From the NCBI RefSeq assembly GCF_900184945.1, contig NZ_FXYF01000019.1, positions 1 through 64,000 of the forward strand: 64,000 nucleotides of DNA, given 5' to 3'. The DNA is from Antarctobacter aquimaris (lineage in GTDB: Bacteria > Pseudomonadota > Alphaproteobacteria > Rhodobacterales > Rhodobacteraceae). The stretch's first letter is position 1; each line of letters opens with the position of its first letter. Shown piece after piece: positions 9,133 through 17,715 of the stretch. A program made the position numbers and the translations under genes. The notes under the pieces are model-generated. The model ran no database searches and was not told the DNA's origin. It worked only from the letters and a program-made list of their open reading frames with translations.

Positions 9133-10146
9133 ATGATGACCTTTGCCCCGATCCAACGTTTCTCGCTAATCTTCCTCACGCTTCTGCCCGGTCTTGCCGC
9201 GGCCGACTGCGCGACCTCCCGCGCGGAGCTGTCCAAGCGCTTTAGCGAGGCGCCCATCGCCGAACTGGCGGACGCGGCGCGCAATCTGACTGCCGAAGGA
9301 TGCAGCGAAGCAGAGGCGTCCGTCGCCTTGAGACAGGTGTCATCGCTGGCGGCCCGCCGGGCCGATGCGCGTCTGAACGCAGGCGACCCCGCGGGCGCGG
9401 AGGCGCTGCTCGATCATGCGCCCGTGCTGCACTGGGAGATCCTGGCAATGCGCGGCGCTCTTGCCACCGGGCAAAGCGACCACGCTGCGGCGGCTCGGTT
9501 TTACAACCAGGCGCTGGACACGCTGGGCGCCCCCGAGATCACGCCGCAGGATCCGGCGCTGGAACCTGTGGTGCCGCGCCTGATGGCGCTGGCCCAGGAA
9601 AGCATGATGCTGGCCGACAGCGCTCAGTCGGCCATGCGCTCGGACGGCTCGAGCTCGGGTGTGATGCGCGCCGTCAGCGTCGGGCTGTCCGCGCGCGACA
9701 CCGCATCCACCGGCGCGGGCACCGAACAATCGCGCGACGTGCGAAATGAAACGCTGAGCTACAATATCGTTGCCTCCGCGGCCTCGAAAATCGACCGTGT
9801 CTACCTGCCTGTTCGCTTCGATTTCGGCTCCGACACGCTGAGCGAGGCGGGGCGGCGCGAGGCGCAGGCTTTGGCGGCGTTTCTGAACAAGCAATCCGGC
9901 CTCAAGAGCCTGACCCTGATCGGCCACACCGACGAGGTCGGCGGCGAGGAATACAACCTTTACCTGTCGCAGCGCCGGACCGAGGCGGTCAGGGACTACC
10001 TCTACAGTCTTGGCGTCAATGCGGAGATCCGGATCGAGTGGCGCGGCGAGTTCGATCCGCCGAAACTCGTCGATGCCTCCGCCTATTCCATAGATGAACG
10101 CCGTGCCATTGCGCGCCGGGTCGAGGTCTCCTTTGCGGATCAATGA
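9133..10146 (+). CDS. OmpA-family protein with helical (TPR-like) N-terminal region
   Basis: A 337-aa exported protein with a signal peptide ending about LAAA (residue 24). Residues 30-170 are Ala-rich helical repeats (for example ARFYNQALDTLG) resembling TPRs. Residues 225-337 form an OmpA-type peptidoglycan-binding domain, with RFDFGSDTLSEAGR, LTLIGHTDEVGGEEYN and a C-terminal RRVEVSF. The gene stands 184 bp after the sulfotransferase gene; that gap shows nothing recognisable. The downstream caspase gene starts inside its 3' end, so the two are probably translated together. I infer an envelope-anchored partner of the caspase. Confidence 0.85.
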   Translation: MMTFAPIQRFSLIFLTLLPGLAAADCATSRAELSKRFSEAPIAELADAARNLTAEGCSEAEASVALRQVSSLAARRADARLNAGDPAGAEALLDHAPVLHWEILAMRGALATGQSDHAAAARFYNQALDTLGAPEITPQDPALEPVVPRLMALAQESMMLADSAQSAMRSDGSSSGVMRAVSVGLSARDTASTGAGTEQSRDVRNETLSYNIVASAASKIDRVYLPVRFDFGSDTLSEAGRREAQALAAFLNKQSGLKSLTLIGHTDEVGGEEYNLYLSQRRTEAVRDYLYSLGVNAEIRIEWRGEFDPPKLVDASAYSIDERRAIARRVEVSFADQ

Positions 10147-11758
10147 CGGTCTGGCGGCGCTCTGTGCCGCGGCGCTCCTGTTCGCGTCCTGGGCAGAGGC
10201 GGCGACCCATGGGCTTGTCGTCGGGGTCAGCGATTACGCGATCTATGAACCCTATTCCGCCGCGACGTCCGTGGGCCTGTCCTACGACCTGCTCGGTGCG
10301 GCCAATGACGCCGCACGCATCGCGCAGGCCATGCGTGCGGCCGGTATCGCTCTGCCCGAGGACCGGCTTCTGCTCGACAGTGCGGCCACCAAAGACGCCT
10401 TCCTCGCAGCCTGGGAGTCAATGCTCCGGGACGCGTCCCCCGGCGACACGCTGATCGTGACTTTTGCCGGGCACGGCGGGCAGGAACGCGAGGCCGCCGA
10501 GCCCTGGGACGAGGCAGACCGGCGCGACGAAATGATCATGTTCCATGACTTCGACCCCGACACGCCCGGCGTCGGCCGTCTTAACGACGACGAACTCAAC
10601 GCGCTGTTCCGGGCCGCGGAGGCCTATGACATCGTCTGGGTGGCGGACAGTTGCCATTCGGGCGGGCTGGAGCGTTCTGCCGGGCGCACGCTGTCACGTT
10701 TTGGCGGGTTGTTCGACGGCTTGCCCGACCCCGCTCTGGCCGCCGTACCGCTGGATGCCGGCGACGAGGGCGACGCGGCTGCGGACGCCACGACGCTGGA
10801 CCATGTCACCCAGATCCTGGCGACCGCCAGTGAAAGCTTTCTTGTCGAGGAGGTCCAGATCGAGGGCGAAATGCATGGTGCGCTGTCGTGGTACTTCGCC
10901 GAAGCCTTGTCGGGCGGGGCGGACGCGGACGGGGACGGCGTGACCACACGAGCAGAACTGTCGGCATTTCTGGACGTCCGTATCTTTGCCCGGATGAACC
11001 AGACCCAGCAGCCCCGCATCCTGCCGCGCGGGGACGACCGCGTCTTTTTGGGATCCGCATCCGCAGACACGGCGCCCGGGCCGGCTCCGGCCGCGCCACC
11101 CGCCACCGACACGCGGGTGCCGGTCACGGTGATCGGCCCCCCGCCGCCGGGTCTGGACTCCGGTCGCGTTCGGTTGGTCGAGCTTGGGGCGTCGCTTGTG
11201 TTCGAGGCGACGGCAGAAGGACGCTGGGAGGTGCGCAACGGAACCGGAGACCGGATCACCGACATCGACGTTTCCGGCGATCCGAACGCACTGTTCTACG
11301 GGCTGCCGGAGAGTGCTGCACCGCTGGTGGCGCGGACCGAAGCTCTCCAGAGTCTCACCGATATGGCCGCAACGGCAACGGACGCACCGCGGCTGCGGCT
11401 CAGGAGCGGCGGCGCCTTGATGCATCTGGGTGACCGGGTCTGGCTTCGGTTCGAGAACGATTCCCAGGCGCTGCCCTATCTGACGCTGTTCAATCTCGCC
11501 TCGAGCGGAGAGGTGCAATTCCTGCATCCGGCGGGTGACGACGGGCGAATGCTCTCCAATGTCTTCGACCTTGATTTCAACGTCGTCCGGCCCGTCGGCA
11601 CGGATGTGCTTGTGGCGCTGGCGTGTCCGACCCCGCCGCGCGATCTGCATGCGCTGCTGGACGCCGCCCACGGTCAGCCGGTAAGCCCAGCGCTGATCGA
11701 AGCCCTGTCCTTCAGCCCCTGCAAGCTGTCGATCACCGGGCTGTATACCTCGGAGTGA
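10094..11758 (+). CDS. Secreted caspase-family (C14) protein with DUF4384-like C-terminal region
   Basis: A 554-aa protein from the ATG at 10094. A TTG at 10133 with a nearby GAGG is an alternative start 13 codons later. The hydrophobic segment LAALCAAALLFASWAEAA is a signal peptide. The caspase fold spans about 38-330, with His127 in FAGHGGQE and Cys187 in VADSCHSGG, both intact. A Pro/Ala linker (about 335-355) leads to a C-terminal domain with RVWLRFENDSQALPYLTLFN, a DUF4384-like pattern found in other bacterial caspases. The gene overlaps the OmpA-family gene by about 53 bp (or 14 bp with the TTG). It is the second active-looking caspase within 8 kb. Confidence 0.85.
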   Translation: MNAVPLRAGSRSPLRINDGLAALCAAALLFASWAEAATHGLVVGVSDYAIYEPYSAATSVGLSYDLLGAANDAARIAQAMRAAGIALPEDRLLLDSAATKDAFLAAWESMLRDASPGDTLIVTFAGHGGQEREAAEPWDEADRRDEMIMFHDFDPDTPGVGRLNDDELNALFRAAEAYDIVWVADSCHSGGLERSAGRTLSRFGGLFDGLPDPALAAVPLDAGDEGDAAADATTLDHVTQILATASESFLVEEVQIEGEMHGALSWYFAEALSGGADADGDGVTTRAELSAFLDVRIFARMNQTQQPRILPRGDDRVFLGSASADTAPGPAPAAPPATDTRVPVTVIGPPPPGLDSGRVRLVELGASLVFEATAEGRWEVRNGTGDRITDIDVSGDPNALFYGLPESAAPLVARTEALQSLTDMAATATDAPRLRLRSGGALMHLGDRVWLRFENDSQALPYLTLFNLASSGEVQFLHPAGDDGRMLSNVFDLDFNVVRPVGTDVLVALACPTPPRDLHALLDAAHGQPVSPALIEALSFSPCKLSITGLYTSE

Positions 11759-11828
11759 GCGAGCCCCCGGCAGACGCCTTGCCCCCTGGCTCAGCAGAAG
11801 CGCGGCAGTTGTTCGCCCACCAGCGTCT

Positions 11829-12432
11829 CAGAGGTGGCCCGTTTTGTCTGAACAGCTTCCGGGCGTTTTCCAAGTGGTTTTCCGTCTCGATTACGCTGCG
11901 GCGAGGTTGGTCGGCCGCGGCTTGACGTCGGCTTGATCGGGCGGTCTGCCGTCAAGCGATGAATGGGGGCGGCGCCCGTTGTAGAAGCCGATGTACCGGC
12001 CGATCCCGGTTCGTGCCTCCGAGATGCTGGCATTGGCACGAAATTAGACCTCCTCGTATTTGATGCTCCGCCATAGGCGTTCCACGAAGACGTTGTCGCG
12101 CCACGCGCCCTTACCGTCCATGCTGATCTTGATCTGCCAAGCCGCCAGAACCCTGGTCGAGTTGATGGATGTGAACTGACTGCCCTGGTCGCTGTTGAAG
12201 ATCTCGGGCTGACCGTGCCGAGCCTAGGCTTCCTCCAGCGCCCCGATGCAGAAGCCCGCGTCCAGCGTGATGGATACGCGCCATGCCAGGATGCGGCGCG
12301 TGGCCCGGTCGACCACCGCCACGAGATAGATGAAGCCCCGCGCCATTGGTATGTATGTAATGTCCATCGCCCAGACGTGGTTCGGGTGCGTGACGGAGAG
12401 GTTCCGCAGCAGGTATGGGTCGATCTTGTGGC
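11829..12432 (-). mobile_element. IS3-family transposase (orfB) remnant with terminal sequence
   Basis: On the minus strand a broken IS3-type integrase core can be read: VWAMDITYIPMARGFIYLV, CIGALEEA, a stop at 12224-12226, then EIFNSDQGSQFTS and GKGAWRDNVFVERLWRSIKY, a second stop at 12044-12046, and a C-terminus ending at a TAA at 11891-11893 (RRPHSSLDGRPPDQ). The DDE residues are present, but two in-frame stops and loss of orfA and the N-terminal part make it inactive. The stretch 11829-11865 (GAGGTGGCCCGTTTTGTC...) looks like the right terminal repeat. The 5' side runs directly into an OsmC-family gene fragment, so the element is truncated there. Confidence 0.8.
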
Positions 12433-12675
12433 CCGCCACCGGCCAGCCCGCCTTGGCCGCCAGGGCCAGGAAGGTCATCATGCGGCAGCTTGACAGGGCC
12501 GGGGTCTGCGCCTGTTCGGGGTTTGTGTGGTCCGGATCGCCGCCCCAATCGGGGGCGGCGTCCACGTCGACTTCGCAGCGGGTGTAAAGGCCACCCGGTG
12601 GGCGGCGGAGTAGCGACCCGGGTGCAGGGCCGCGCCGTTGCGCTGCCAGTGCAGGTCGATGACGCGATCGGACAT
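12433..12675 (-). pseudogene. OsmC-family peroxiredoxin-like gene, 5' fragment, frameshifted and truncated by IS3 remnant
   Basis: The minus-strand frame from the ATG at 12675 reads MSDRVIDLHWQRNGAALHPG, typical of an OsmC-family N-terminus. Near 12583 the frame shifts, and the neighbouring frame continues with VDVDAAPDWGGDPDHTNPEQ and SSCRMMTFLALAAKAGWPVA, an OsmC core that includes the first active-site Cys region. At about 12430-12440 the protein sequence switches to IS3 transposase (GHKIDPYLLRNL). The second half, with the other conserved cysteine, is absent. It begins 8 bp after the DmdA-like gene and was probably the last gene of that operon. Family knowledge: OsmC proteins reduce organic hydroperoxides. 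Confidence 0.7.
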
Positions 12676-12683
12676 GCGAACAC

Positions 12684-13823
12684 TCAGGCCGCGGCCAGGG
12701 ATTTCTTCGGGTCGAAGAAGGGACGCTCGACCACCGTCGCCATCGCCGGACCCGAGGGCAGGACGACCTCGACCCGCGTCCCGAGTTGGGCATGCTCGAC
12801 GGGAACCATGGCCAGAGCGATGTTGCGCTCCAGCCGGGGCGAATAGACCGCCGAGGTGACCTTGCCGATCTCGATGCCGTTCCGGGTGATCGGCCAGAAC
12901 CGGGTGTTGGGGCCTTGCAGCGGGTCGGCGTCGATGATCAGGCCGACCTGCATGCGGCGCACGCCTGCGTCGCGGATGCGGCGCAGCGCGGCCTTGCCGA
13001 TGAACTCGGCCTCGATGTCGAGGTTCACCAAGCGGTCCAGCCCCAGCTCATAGGGATTGGTGTGGATGTCGGCATCGGCGTGGTAGGACAGCATCCCGCC
13101 TTCGATCCGCCGGATCGACGAGGTGTGCCCGGGCTTGAGGCCGAACTCCAGCCCCGCCGCCATGATCCGCTCCCACAGCGCGTCGCCCTTGGAGCTGTCG
13201 CGCAGGTAGAGCTCATAACCCAGCTCGCTCGACCAGCCGGTGCGCGACACGATCAGCGGGATGCCGTCGAGGTCAAGCTCACGCAGCCAGTAGTACTTCA
13301 GGTTCAGGATCTCTTCGCCGAACAGCGCGCGCATGATCTCGCCCGACTTCGGCCCCTGCAGCTGCAACGGTGACACGTCCGGTTCGCCGATCTGCACGTC
13401 CATGCCGGAATGCACCGCCACGCCCTGCGCCCAGAGCAGGATGTCGCTGTCGGCCAGCGAGATCCAGAAGTGGTTTTCGGCCAGCCGCAGCAGGATCGGG
13501 TCGTTCAGGATGCCGCCCTGGGCGTTGGTGATCAGGACGTACTTGCACTGGCCGACGGCCATCTTGGACAGGTCGCGCGGCGTCAGCATCTGTACGAATT
13601 TCGCGGCGTCCGGGCCGGTGATCTCGACCTGCCGCTCGACGGCCACGTCGCACAGGATCGCGTCGTTGACCAGGGTCCAGAAGTTCTGTTCCGGATCGCC
13701 GAAATCGCGCGGGATATACATGTGGTTGTAGACCGAAAAGCCCTTGGCGCCCCAGCGCACGGTGGCGTCGAAATAGGGGGATTTGCGGATCTGGGTGCCA
13801 AAGCCGAAGTCGTCTGCGTGCAT
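12684..13823 (-). CDS. GcvT-family aminomethyltransferase / DmdA-like demethylase
   Basis: A 379-aa protein from the ATG at 13823 (ribosome site AAGGT); the longer in-frame extension to 14171 overlaps the lrp gene and looks random. The fold is that of tetrahydrofolate-dependent GcvT proteins: GFSVYNHMYIPRDFGD, VAVERQVEITGPDA, MLTPRDLSKM, DVSPLQLQGPKSG and RTGWSSELGYELYL. These motifs and the length resemble DMSP demethylase DmdA (about 365 aa) and related O/N/S-demethylases more than the glycine cleavage T protein, and no gcvH or gcvP is near. Which methylated substrate it uses cannot be told from sequence. An Lrp regulator lies immediately upstream on the same strand, and the broken OsmC gene follows. 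Confidence 0.8.
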   Translation of the reverse strand: MHADDFGFGTQIRKSPYFDATVRWGAKGFSVYNHMYIPRDFGDPEQNFWTLVNDAILCDVAVERQVEITGPDAAKFVQMLTPRDLSKMAVGQCKYVLITNAQGGILNDPILLRLAENHFWISLADSDILLWAQGVAVHSGMDVQIGEPDVSPLQLQGPKSGEIMRALFGEEILNLKYYWLRELDLDGIPLIVSRTGWSSELGYELYLRDSSKGDALWERIMAAGLEFGLKPGHTSSIRRIEGGMLSYHADADIHTNPYELGLDRLVNLDIEAEFIGKAALRRIRDAGVRRMQVGLIIDADPLQGPNTRFWPITRNGIEIGKVTSAVYSPRLERNIALAMVPVEHAQLGTRVEVVLPSGPAMATVVERPFFDPKKSLAAA

Positions 13824-13912
13824 CGTGCGTGACCTTGTCTGTCGCCGGGCGGGCTGGCCCGGAAAACGGTGGAAGATGGCGCATGTGTAGGGCGGCGCAG
13901 GCTGCCTGTGTG

Positions 13913-13958
13913 GTCCGAAAAACGCGCCGCTCCGGACCGTTCGGGCTATTTTTCGGAC
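13913..13958. promoter_or_regulatory. Perfect 10-bp inverted repeat between lrp-type gene and DmdA-like gene
   Basis: GTCCGAAAAA (13913-13922) and TTTTTCGGAC (13949-13958) are perfect complements separated by 26 bp. The spacer and flank also repeat GGACCGTTCGG twice. It sits in the 122-bp gap before the DmdA-like gene and reaches into the last codons of the Lrp gene. It could be an operator for the adjacent regulator or an RNA hairpin that shapes expression of the downstream gene. No function is shown by sequence alone. Confidence 0.4.
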
Positions 13959-14467
13959 GGGTCTCGGACCGTTCGGTCGCGCGGCACGGAGCCGGCCAGT
14001 TTCGCGATGTTCGGCTGCCCCGCCTTGACCACCCGGGTGGCGATGTAGGTCATGTATCGGTCGACCCCGAGTTCGGCGTTCAGCATGCCCTGCATCAGGT
14101 CCTGAAAGGCGGAAAGGGTCGGGCAGATCGTCTTCATCACGTAGTCCATGCCGCCGCCGGTCGAGACGCATTCGGTGATTTCGTCCTGCCGTCTGACCCA
14201 GTCTTCGAACCGGTCAAAGTCGGCCTTGCGGTGATGCGTCAGCGAGACGGTGACCATGACCTGCGTCACGTCGGCGATCCGCTCCAGCGCGATGTCGGCA
14301 TGGTAGCCGCGGATGAAACCCGCCGCCTTCAGCCGGTCCAGCCGTGCCCAGCAGGGCGTTGCCGAGATGTTGGCGATCTCGGCGAGCTTGCTCTTGCTCA
14401 ACGGCCCGTGCTGCTGCAACGCGCCGAGAATGCGAATGTCGGTGGCATCGAGCCCCAGCCGTTTCAT
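13946..14467 (-). CDS. Lrp/AsnC-family transcriptional regulator
   Basis: A 173-aa protein, slightly longer than the usual 150-165. An N-terminal helix-turn-helix covers about residues 5-55 (LDATDIRILGALQQHGPLSK, SATPCWARLDRLKAAGFIRGY), followed by an AsnC ligand-binding/oligomerisation domain (VTVSLTHHRKADFDRFEDWV, CVSTGGGMDYVMKTIC). GGAGAG precedes the ATG. It is transcribed toward the DmdA-like gene, so a local regulatory role for that gene is a reasonable inference. The ligand is unknown. The 224 bp upstream (14468-14691) shows no gene. Confidence 0.9.
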   Translation of the reverse strand: MKRLGLDATDIRILGALQQHGPLSKSKLAEIANISATPCWARLDRLKAAGFIRGYHADIALERIADVTQVMVTVSLTHHRKADFDRFEDWVRRQDEITECVSTGGGMDYVMKTICPTLSAFQDLMQGMLNAELGVDRYMTYIATRVVKAGQPNIAKLAGSVPRDRTVRDPSEK

Positions 14468-14691
14468 CTCTCCAGCCTTCCAATATTCGCGGCGCGCGGC
14501 CGGATGTCTTGAGGATCGCCCTCTGTTCTAGGACCTTGGGTCCTGCATCCAGGCGCGATTTGCGACCTCTTCCATCGCGGGTGCGGTCCTCGCCGGCGCC
14601 ATCGTCCATGGCCGATCGGGGCAGGTGGGCCAATGCTCGGGGCCTGAGGTCCCCCAGGCGGACACCGCGGTCCTCCGGCGGCCACCCGGGA

Positions 14692-16125
14692 CTACCCAAC
14701 CCGGCTCCAGAATGCCGACTTGCGGCCGTGCGCGGTGCGCAGGGCGGCGACGAAAGCCTGGTGGTCCGGGTGCTCGCCGTAATCGACGATGGCCTGGTCG
14801 GCCTGCACGCACGACGCGAGGTGCCGCGCGGCGTGGCCGTAGCGGCCCGATCGCGCCTTTTCCAGCGCAAAACGGATCATCGCGCGCCAGACCAGGACGG
14901 CCGCGAGGGGATGCTCGGGCGCAAGCGTCTCGGCGGCCGGGGTCAGGATCTCGTAGGCATCGCCGTCCAGTTCTTCGGCGCGCGACAGGACGAGCCTCGC
15001 CGCCAATGCCGCATCCGGCCATGACAGGCAGAAAGCCAGCGCGGTGATCACATCGGGGAAGGCGAGCACCTTGGCCTGCGCTGTCAGCAGCGCCTCGTCG
15101 TCCTCGAAATCCGGCAGGCGCGCGAGATAACGGCGCAAGGTCGGGGCGCAGAGCCGTGCCTCGAACCGGCTCCAGAGGGCGGCGCGCAGGGCGTCCTCCT
15201 CTCCCAGCGCCTCGAGGCAGTCGAACTGCACCGCGTCCAGGTCGGGCGTGTCGAACCAGCGATCCCCGGTTTCCTGCCGGGCAAGGCTGTTCTGCACGAG
15301 GCGCAGGGCATCCCCGGGACGTCCGGCCGCAAGCAGCCGCTGCGCGGCCTGTGGTGCGATGGTGTGAAAGGTCAGTTGTTCGGCGGTGTAGCGGGCCAGC
15401 CACGCGTCCACGTCACCTTGCAGGTCGGCCACGTCCTGCAGGATGATCCGCGCGGTGCGGTCCCGGTTGTCGCGCGCCAGGTCGGACCTGCGTCGCTCGT
15501 CACCGACAAAGTCGAAACGCGCCAGGTCCACCTCGGTCAGCGGCGCGGCGATGGCGGCTTCGGCGCGCGCCTTGAGATGCGCAAGCCCGGTCTCGCCCAA
15601 GGCCCCGCCCAGGGCCGTCACCGCGTGGTCGAAGGCGCCGTATCCGTCGTCCATGATCGCATCGAACACCGTATCGGCCAGCCCCTGCGCATCCATGTCC
15701 AGCCGGGGCGCAAGGCGCGCAATCGCGTCCATCGCGTCGTCCATCACGGCGCCGATGGTGCCGTTACTGTCGTCGGTGCGCGCGTGGATGCCGGGCGCCA
15801 GGTGCAGCAGCGCCCAGAGCAGGTCGAACGCGGTCGCCGCGTCCTCGGGGGCAATCCGCCGGTCGATCGCGTCGACAAGGTCGGTCAATTCGCGGGCCAG
15901 CCTGCGCTGTGTCTTCCACGACAGGAAGCTGCGCGCCTTGCGGATCTGCGCAAAGCGCTTGCGCACATCCGCCGCGGCCTCGCGCGGGCCCTGTTCGGCC
16001 GCGAGCGCCATGCGCACGCGACGTTGCCGAGCCGCGTCTCCCTTGACCGCGTCGAGCAACAGGTCCGCCAGGGCATCTGCTCCCAGGACGACGAGGTTTT
16101 TCTTGTTGAGCGGCTTTCCGGCCAT
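14692..16125 (-). CDS. DUF6880 family protein
   Basis: A 477-aa, almost entirely alpha-helical, Ala/Leu/Asp-rich protein. The start is at 16125 (MAGKPLNKKNLVVLGADAL), with GGAGAAAG just upstream. The N-terminus (LNKKNLVVLGADALADLLLD) and the RKRFAQIRKARSFLSWKTQR segment match what I know as DUF6880, common in alphaproteobacteria and of unknown function. No signal peptide or catalytic motif is visible. Helical-repeat character suggests a scaffold or binding role (inference). It is the first gene in a minus-strand series that may continue into the lrp gene. Confidence 0.78.
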   Translation of the reverse strand: MAGKPLNKKNLVVLGADALADLLLDAVKGDAARQRRVRMALAAEQGPREAAADVRKRFAQIRKARSFLSWKTQRRLARELTDLVDAIDRRIAPEDAATAFDLLWALLHLAPGIHARTDDSNGTIGAVMDDAMDAIARLAPRLDMDAQGLADTVFDAIMDDGYGAFDHAVTALGGALGETGLAHLKARAEAAIAAPLTEVDLARFDFVGDERRRSDLARDNRDRTARIILQDVADLQGDVDAWLARYTAEQLTFHTIAPQAAQRLLAAGRPGDALRLVQNSLARQETGDRWFDTPDLDAVQFDCLEALGEEDALRAALWSRFEARLCAPTLRRYLARLPDFEDDEALLTAQAKVLAFPDVITALAFCLSWPDAALAARLVLSRAEELDGDAYEILTPAAETLAPEHPLAAVLVWRAMIRFALEKARSGRYGHAARHLASCVQADQAIVDYGEHPDHQAFVAALRTAHGRKSAFWSRVG

Positions 16126-16597
16126 CTTTCTCCACCCCGGGCTGGCGATCGGGGCAATCTCTAGCGGCAAAATGCGCCGCCACCAAGAGGGCGGAGGCGA
16201 GGGGGGGCCGGCACCCCGGCCATGTCCGGCGATTCCCCTGGTTCGTCACCACAGCCGCGGCGGGACGATGTGCTTGCGGGAAAAGCGACGCAGACAGGCG
16301 CGTCAAGCAACACGGCGTCATCGCCGCATGATCTGTTCCCTGGCGTCCTGTCGGGTGTCTGCGCCCCGGCAAGCTGATCCCTGAGGATGTCGTCGCAGGG
16401 CGCGCGCCGACCGTGGCGCTGTCTCCGGGACCGGGCGGCCAAGGGGCAGGGCCCAGTGCCCGTCCCGCCCCGCACTTGCGTCCTTCGGGCATCTCTCTTA
16501 GGGGAACGGGGCCGGGCCGACGCGGCCTGCCGAAGGGGTGTGCGATGATGGCGTGGGACAAGACAGGCCGCAAGGCTGCGGCTCCGGGACACCGGCA
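16126..16597. other. 472-bp intergenic region without a recognisable gene
   Basis: The region separates the minus-strand DUF6880 gene from the plus-strand sulfotransferase cluster and should hold both promoters. It contains G- and C-runs (for example GGGGGGG near 16200-16207) and short frames of random composition. I see no tRNA, repeat array or convincing small gene. Confidence 0.5.
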
Positions 16598-17659
16598 ATG
16601 ACCCGACTTTTGCTGCACATCGGCATGGGCAAGGCGGGGTCCACCTCGATCCAGACCTTCCTGCTGTCCAACGCCGCCGCGCTGCGCGACGCGGGCGTGC
16701 TGGTGCCCGAGACGGGCAACCACACCAACCACCAGGACATCTTCACCTACCTGACAGGGGACGTGAAACACCATGACCCGCGCCTGGGCGGCCCGCGTGA
16801 CGACGCGCGCAAGACGGCGCTGGGCGAGGGGTTCTGGCGGGCGGCGTTGGCCGACATGCAGGCGGCGCGCCCCCACCTCGTCATCCTGTCGTGCGAGAAC
16901 CAGTTCCGGCCCTTCGCGCCGGAGGGCCTGGCGCGGCTGACCGGGCTGGTCGCCCCGCATTTCGACGACATCGAGGTCTGCGCCTACCTGCGCGATCCGG
17001 CGTCGTTTTTCCTGTCCTACGCCCAGCAGGACCTCAAGAAGCGGCCCGACTTCATGATCCCCTCGCGCAGCTACTACCGCGACACGCTGGAGCCCTGGAT
17101 GACGCATGGCCCTGGCCCGGTGCGCTGCGTCCGCTTTGCGCGCGACGTTTTGCAGGGGCAGGACGCGGTGACGGATTTCTGCCTGCGCTTTGCCGGGGTC
17201 GATCCGTCGGGATATTCGCAGGCGGGGATGGAGGCCAACACCACCTTCAGCGCCGAGGGTATGGAGATCATGCAGCGTTTCATGCGCGGCCAGATCGGGG
17301 CACCCACGCGCTACCACCGCCAGCGTCCGCAGCGGATGAAGGCGCTGGTCGAAGAGGCCGACCGCCAGTGCCCCGGCTACGCCCGCCCACAGCTGCGCAC
17401 GGACCTCAAACCGGCGCTCGAGGCGCGGGCAGGGGACTTGGACTGGCTGGAAAAAACCTTTGGCGTCACCTTCCCCGAGATTGGCCCGCCGACCATGCCG
17501 CCGGACGAGGCGGACCGGCAGGTGCGTGCGCTGGACCGCGTTGCCGACATCTGTGATGTCGACCCCGACCGCCTGGCCGCCGTGCAGGCCGAGATGCTGC
17601 GCCTGGCCGCGCCCCGCCGCGGATTGTTGGACCTGTTTCACCGCCGCCCCCGATCCTGA
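16598..17659 (+). CDS. Sulfotransferase-fold protein, first of a four-gene cluster
   Basis: A 353-aa protein starting MTRLLLHIGMGKAGSTSIQT, a P-loop-like 5'-phosphosulfate binding motif (GMGKAGSTSIQTFL) at residues 9-22. A second motif, IEVCAYLRDPASFFLSYAQQ (about 125-144), is placed like the 3'-phosphate-binding segment. The start is the ATG at 16598; the longer frame from 16538 has no support. No signal peptide is present. The following gene begins 56 bp downstream on the same strand. The acceptor is unknown; some members of this fold lack demonstrated sulfotransferase activity. Confidence 0.75.
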   Translation: MTRLLLHIGMGKAGSTSIQTFLLSNAAALRDAGVLVPETGNHTNHQDIFTYLTGDVKHHDPRLGGPRDDARKTALGEGFWRAALADMQAARPHLVILSCENQFRPFAPEGLARLTGLVAPHFDDIEVCAYLRDPASFFLSYAQQDLKKRPDFMIPSRSYYRDTLEPWMTHGPGPVRCVRFARDVLQGQDAVTDFCLRFAGVDPSGYSQAGMEANTTFSAEGMEIMQRFMRGQIGAPTRYHRQRPQRMKALVEEADRQCPGYARPQLRTDLKPALEARAGDLDWLEKTFGVTFPEIGPPTMPPDEADRQVRALDRVADICDVDPDRLAAVQAEMLRLAAPRRGLLDLFHRRPRS

Positions 17660-17715
17660 GAATTCACGCGAATCCGCTTCAAAAACCCCGGGCCGCTGGG
17701 CATAAAGCCGGGGCC

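Noticed and set aside
12684-13823. Calling this gene gcvT of the glycine cleavage system
   Set aside because: No gcvH or gcvP is linked, and the motifs and length fit the DmdA-like demethylase group better.
15764-17641. A 625-codon minus-strand open frame spanning the 16.1-16.6 kb gap
   Set aside because: It crosses two real genes in other frames and has no recognisable motif or ribosome site.
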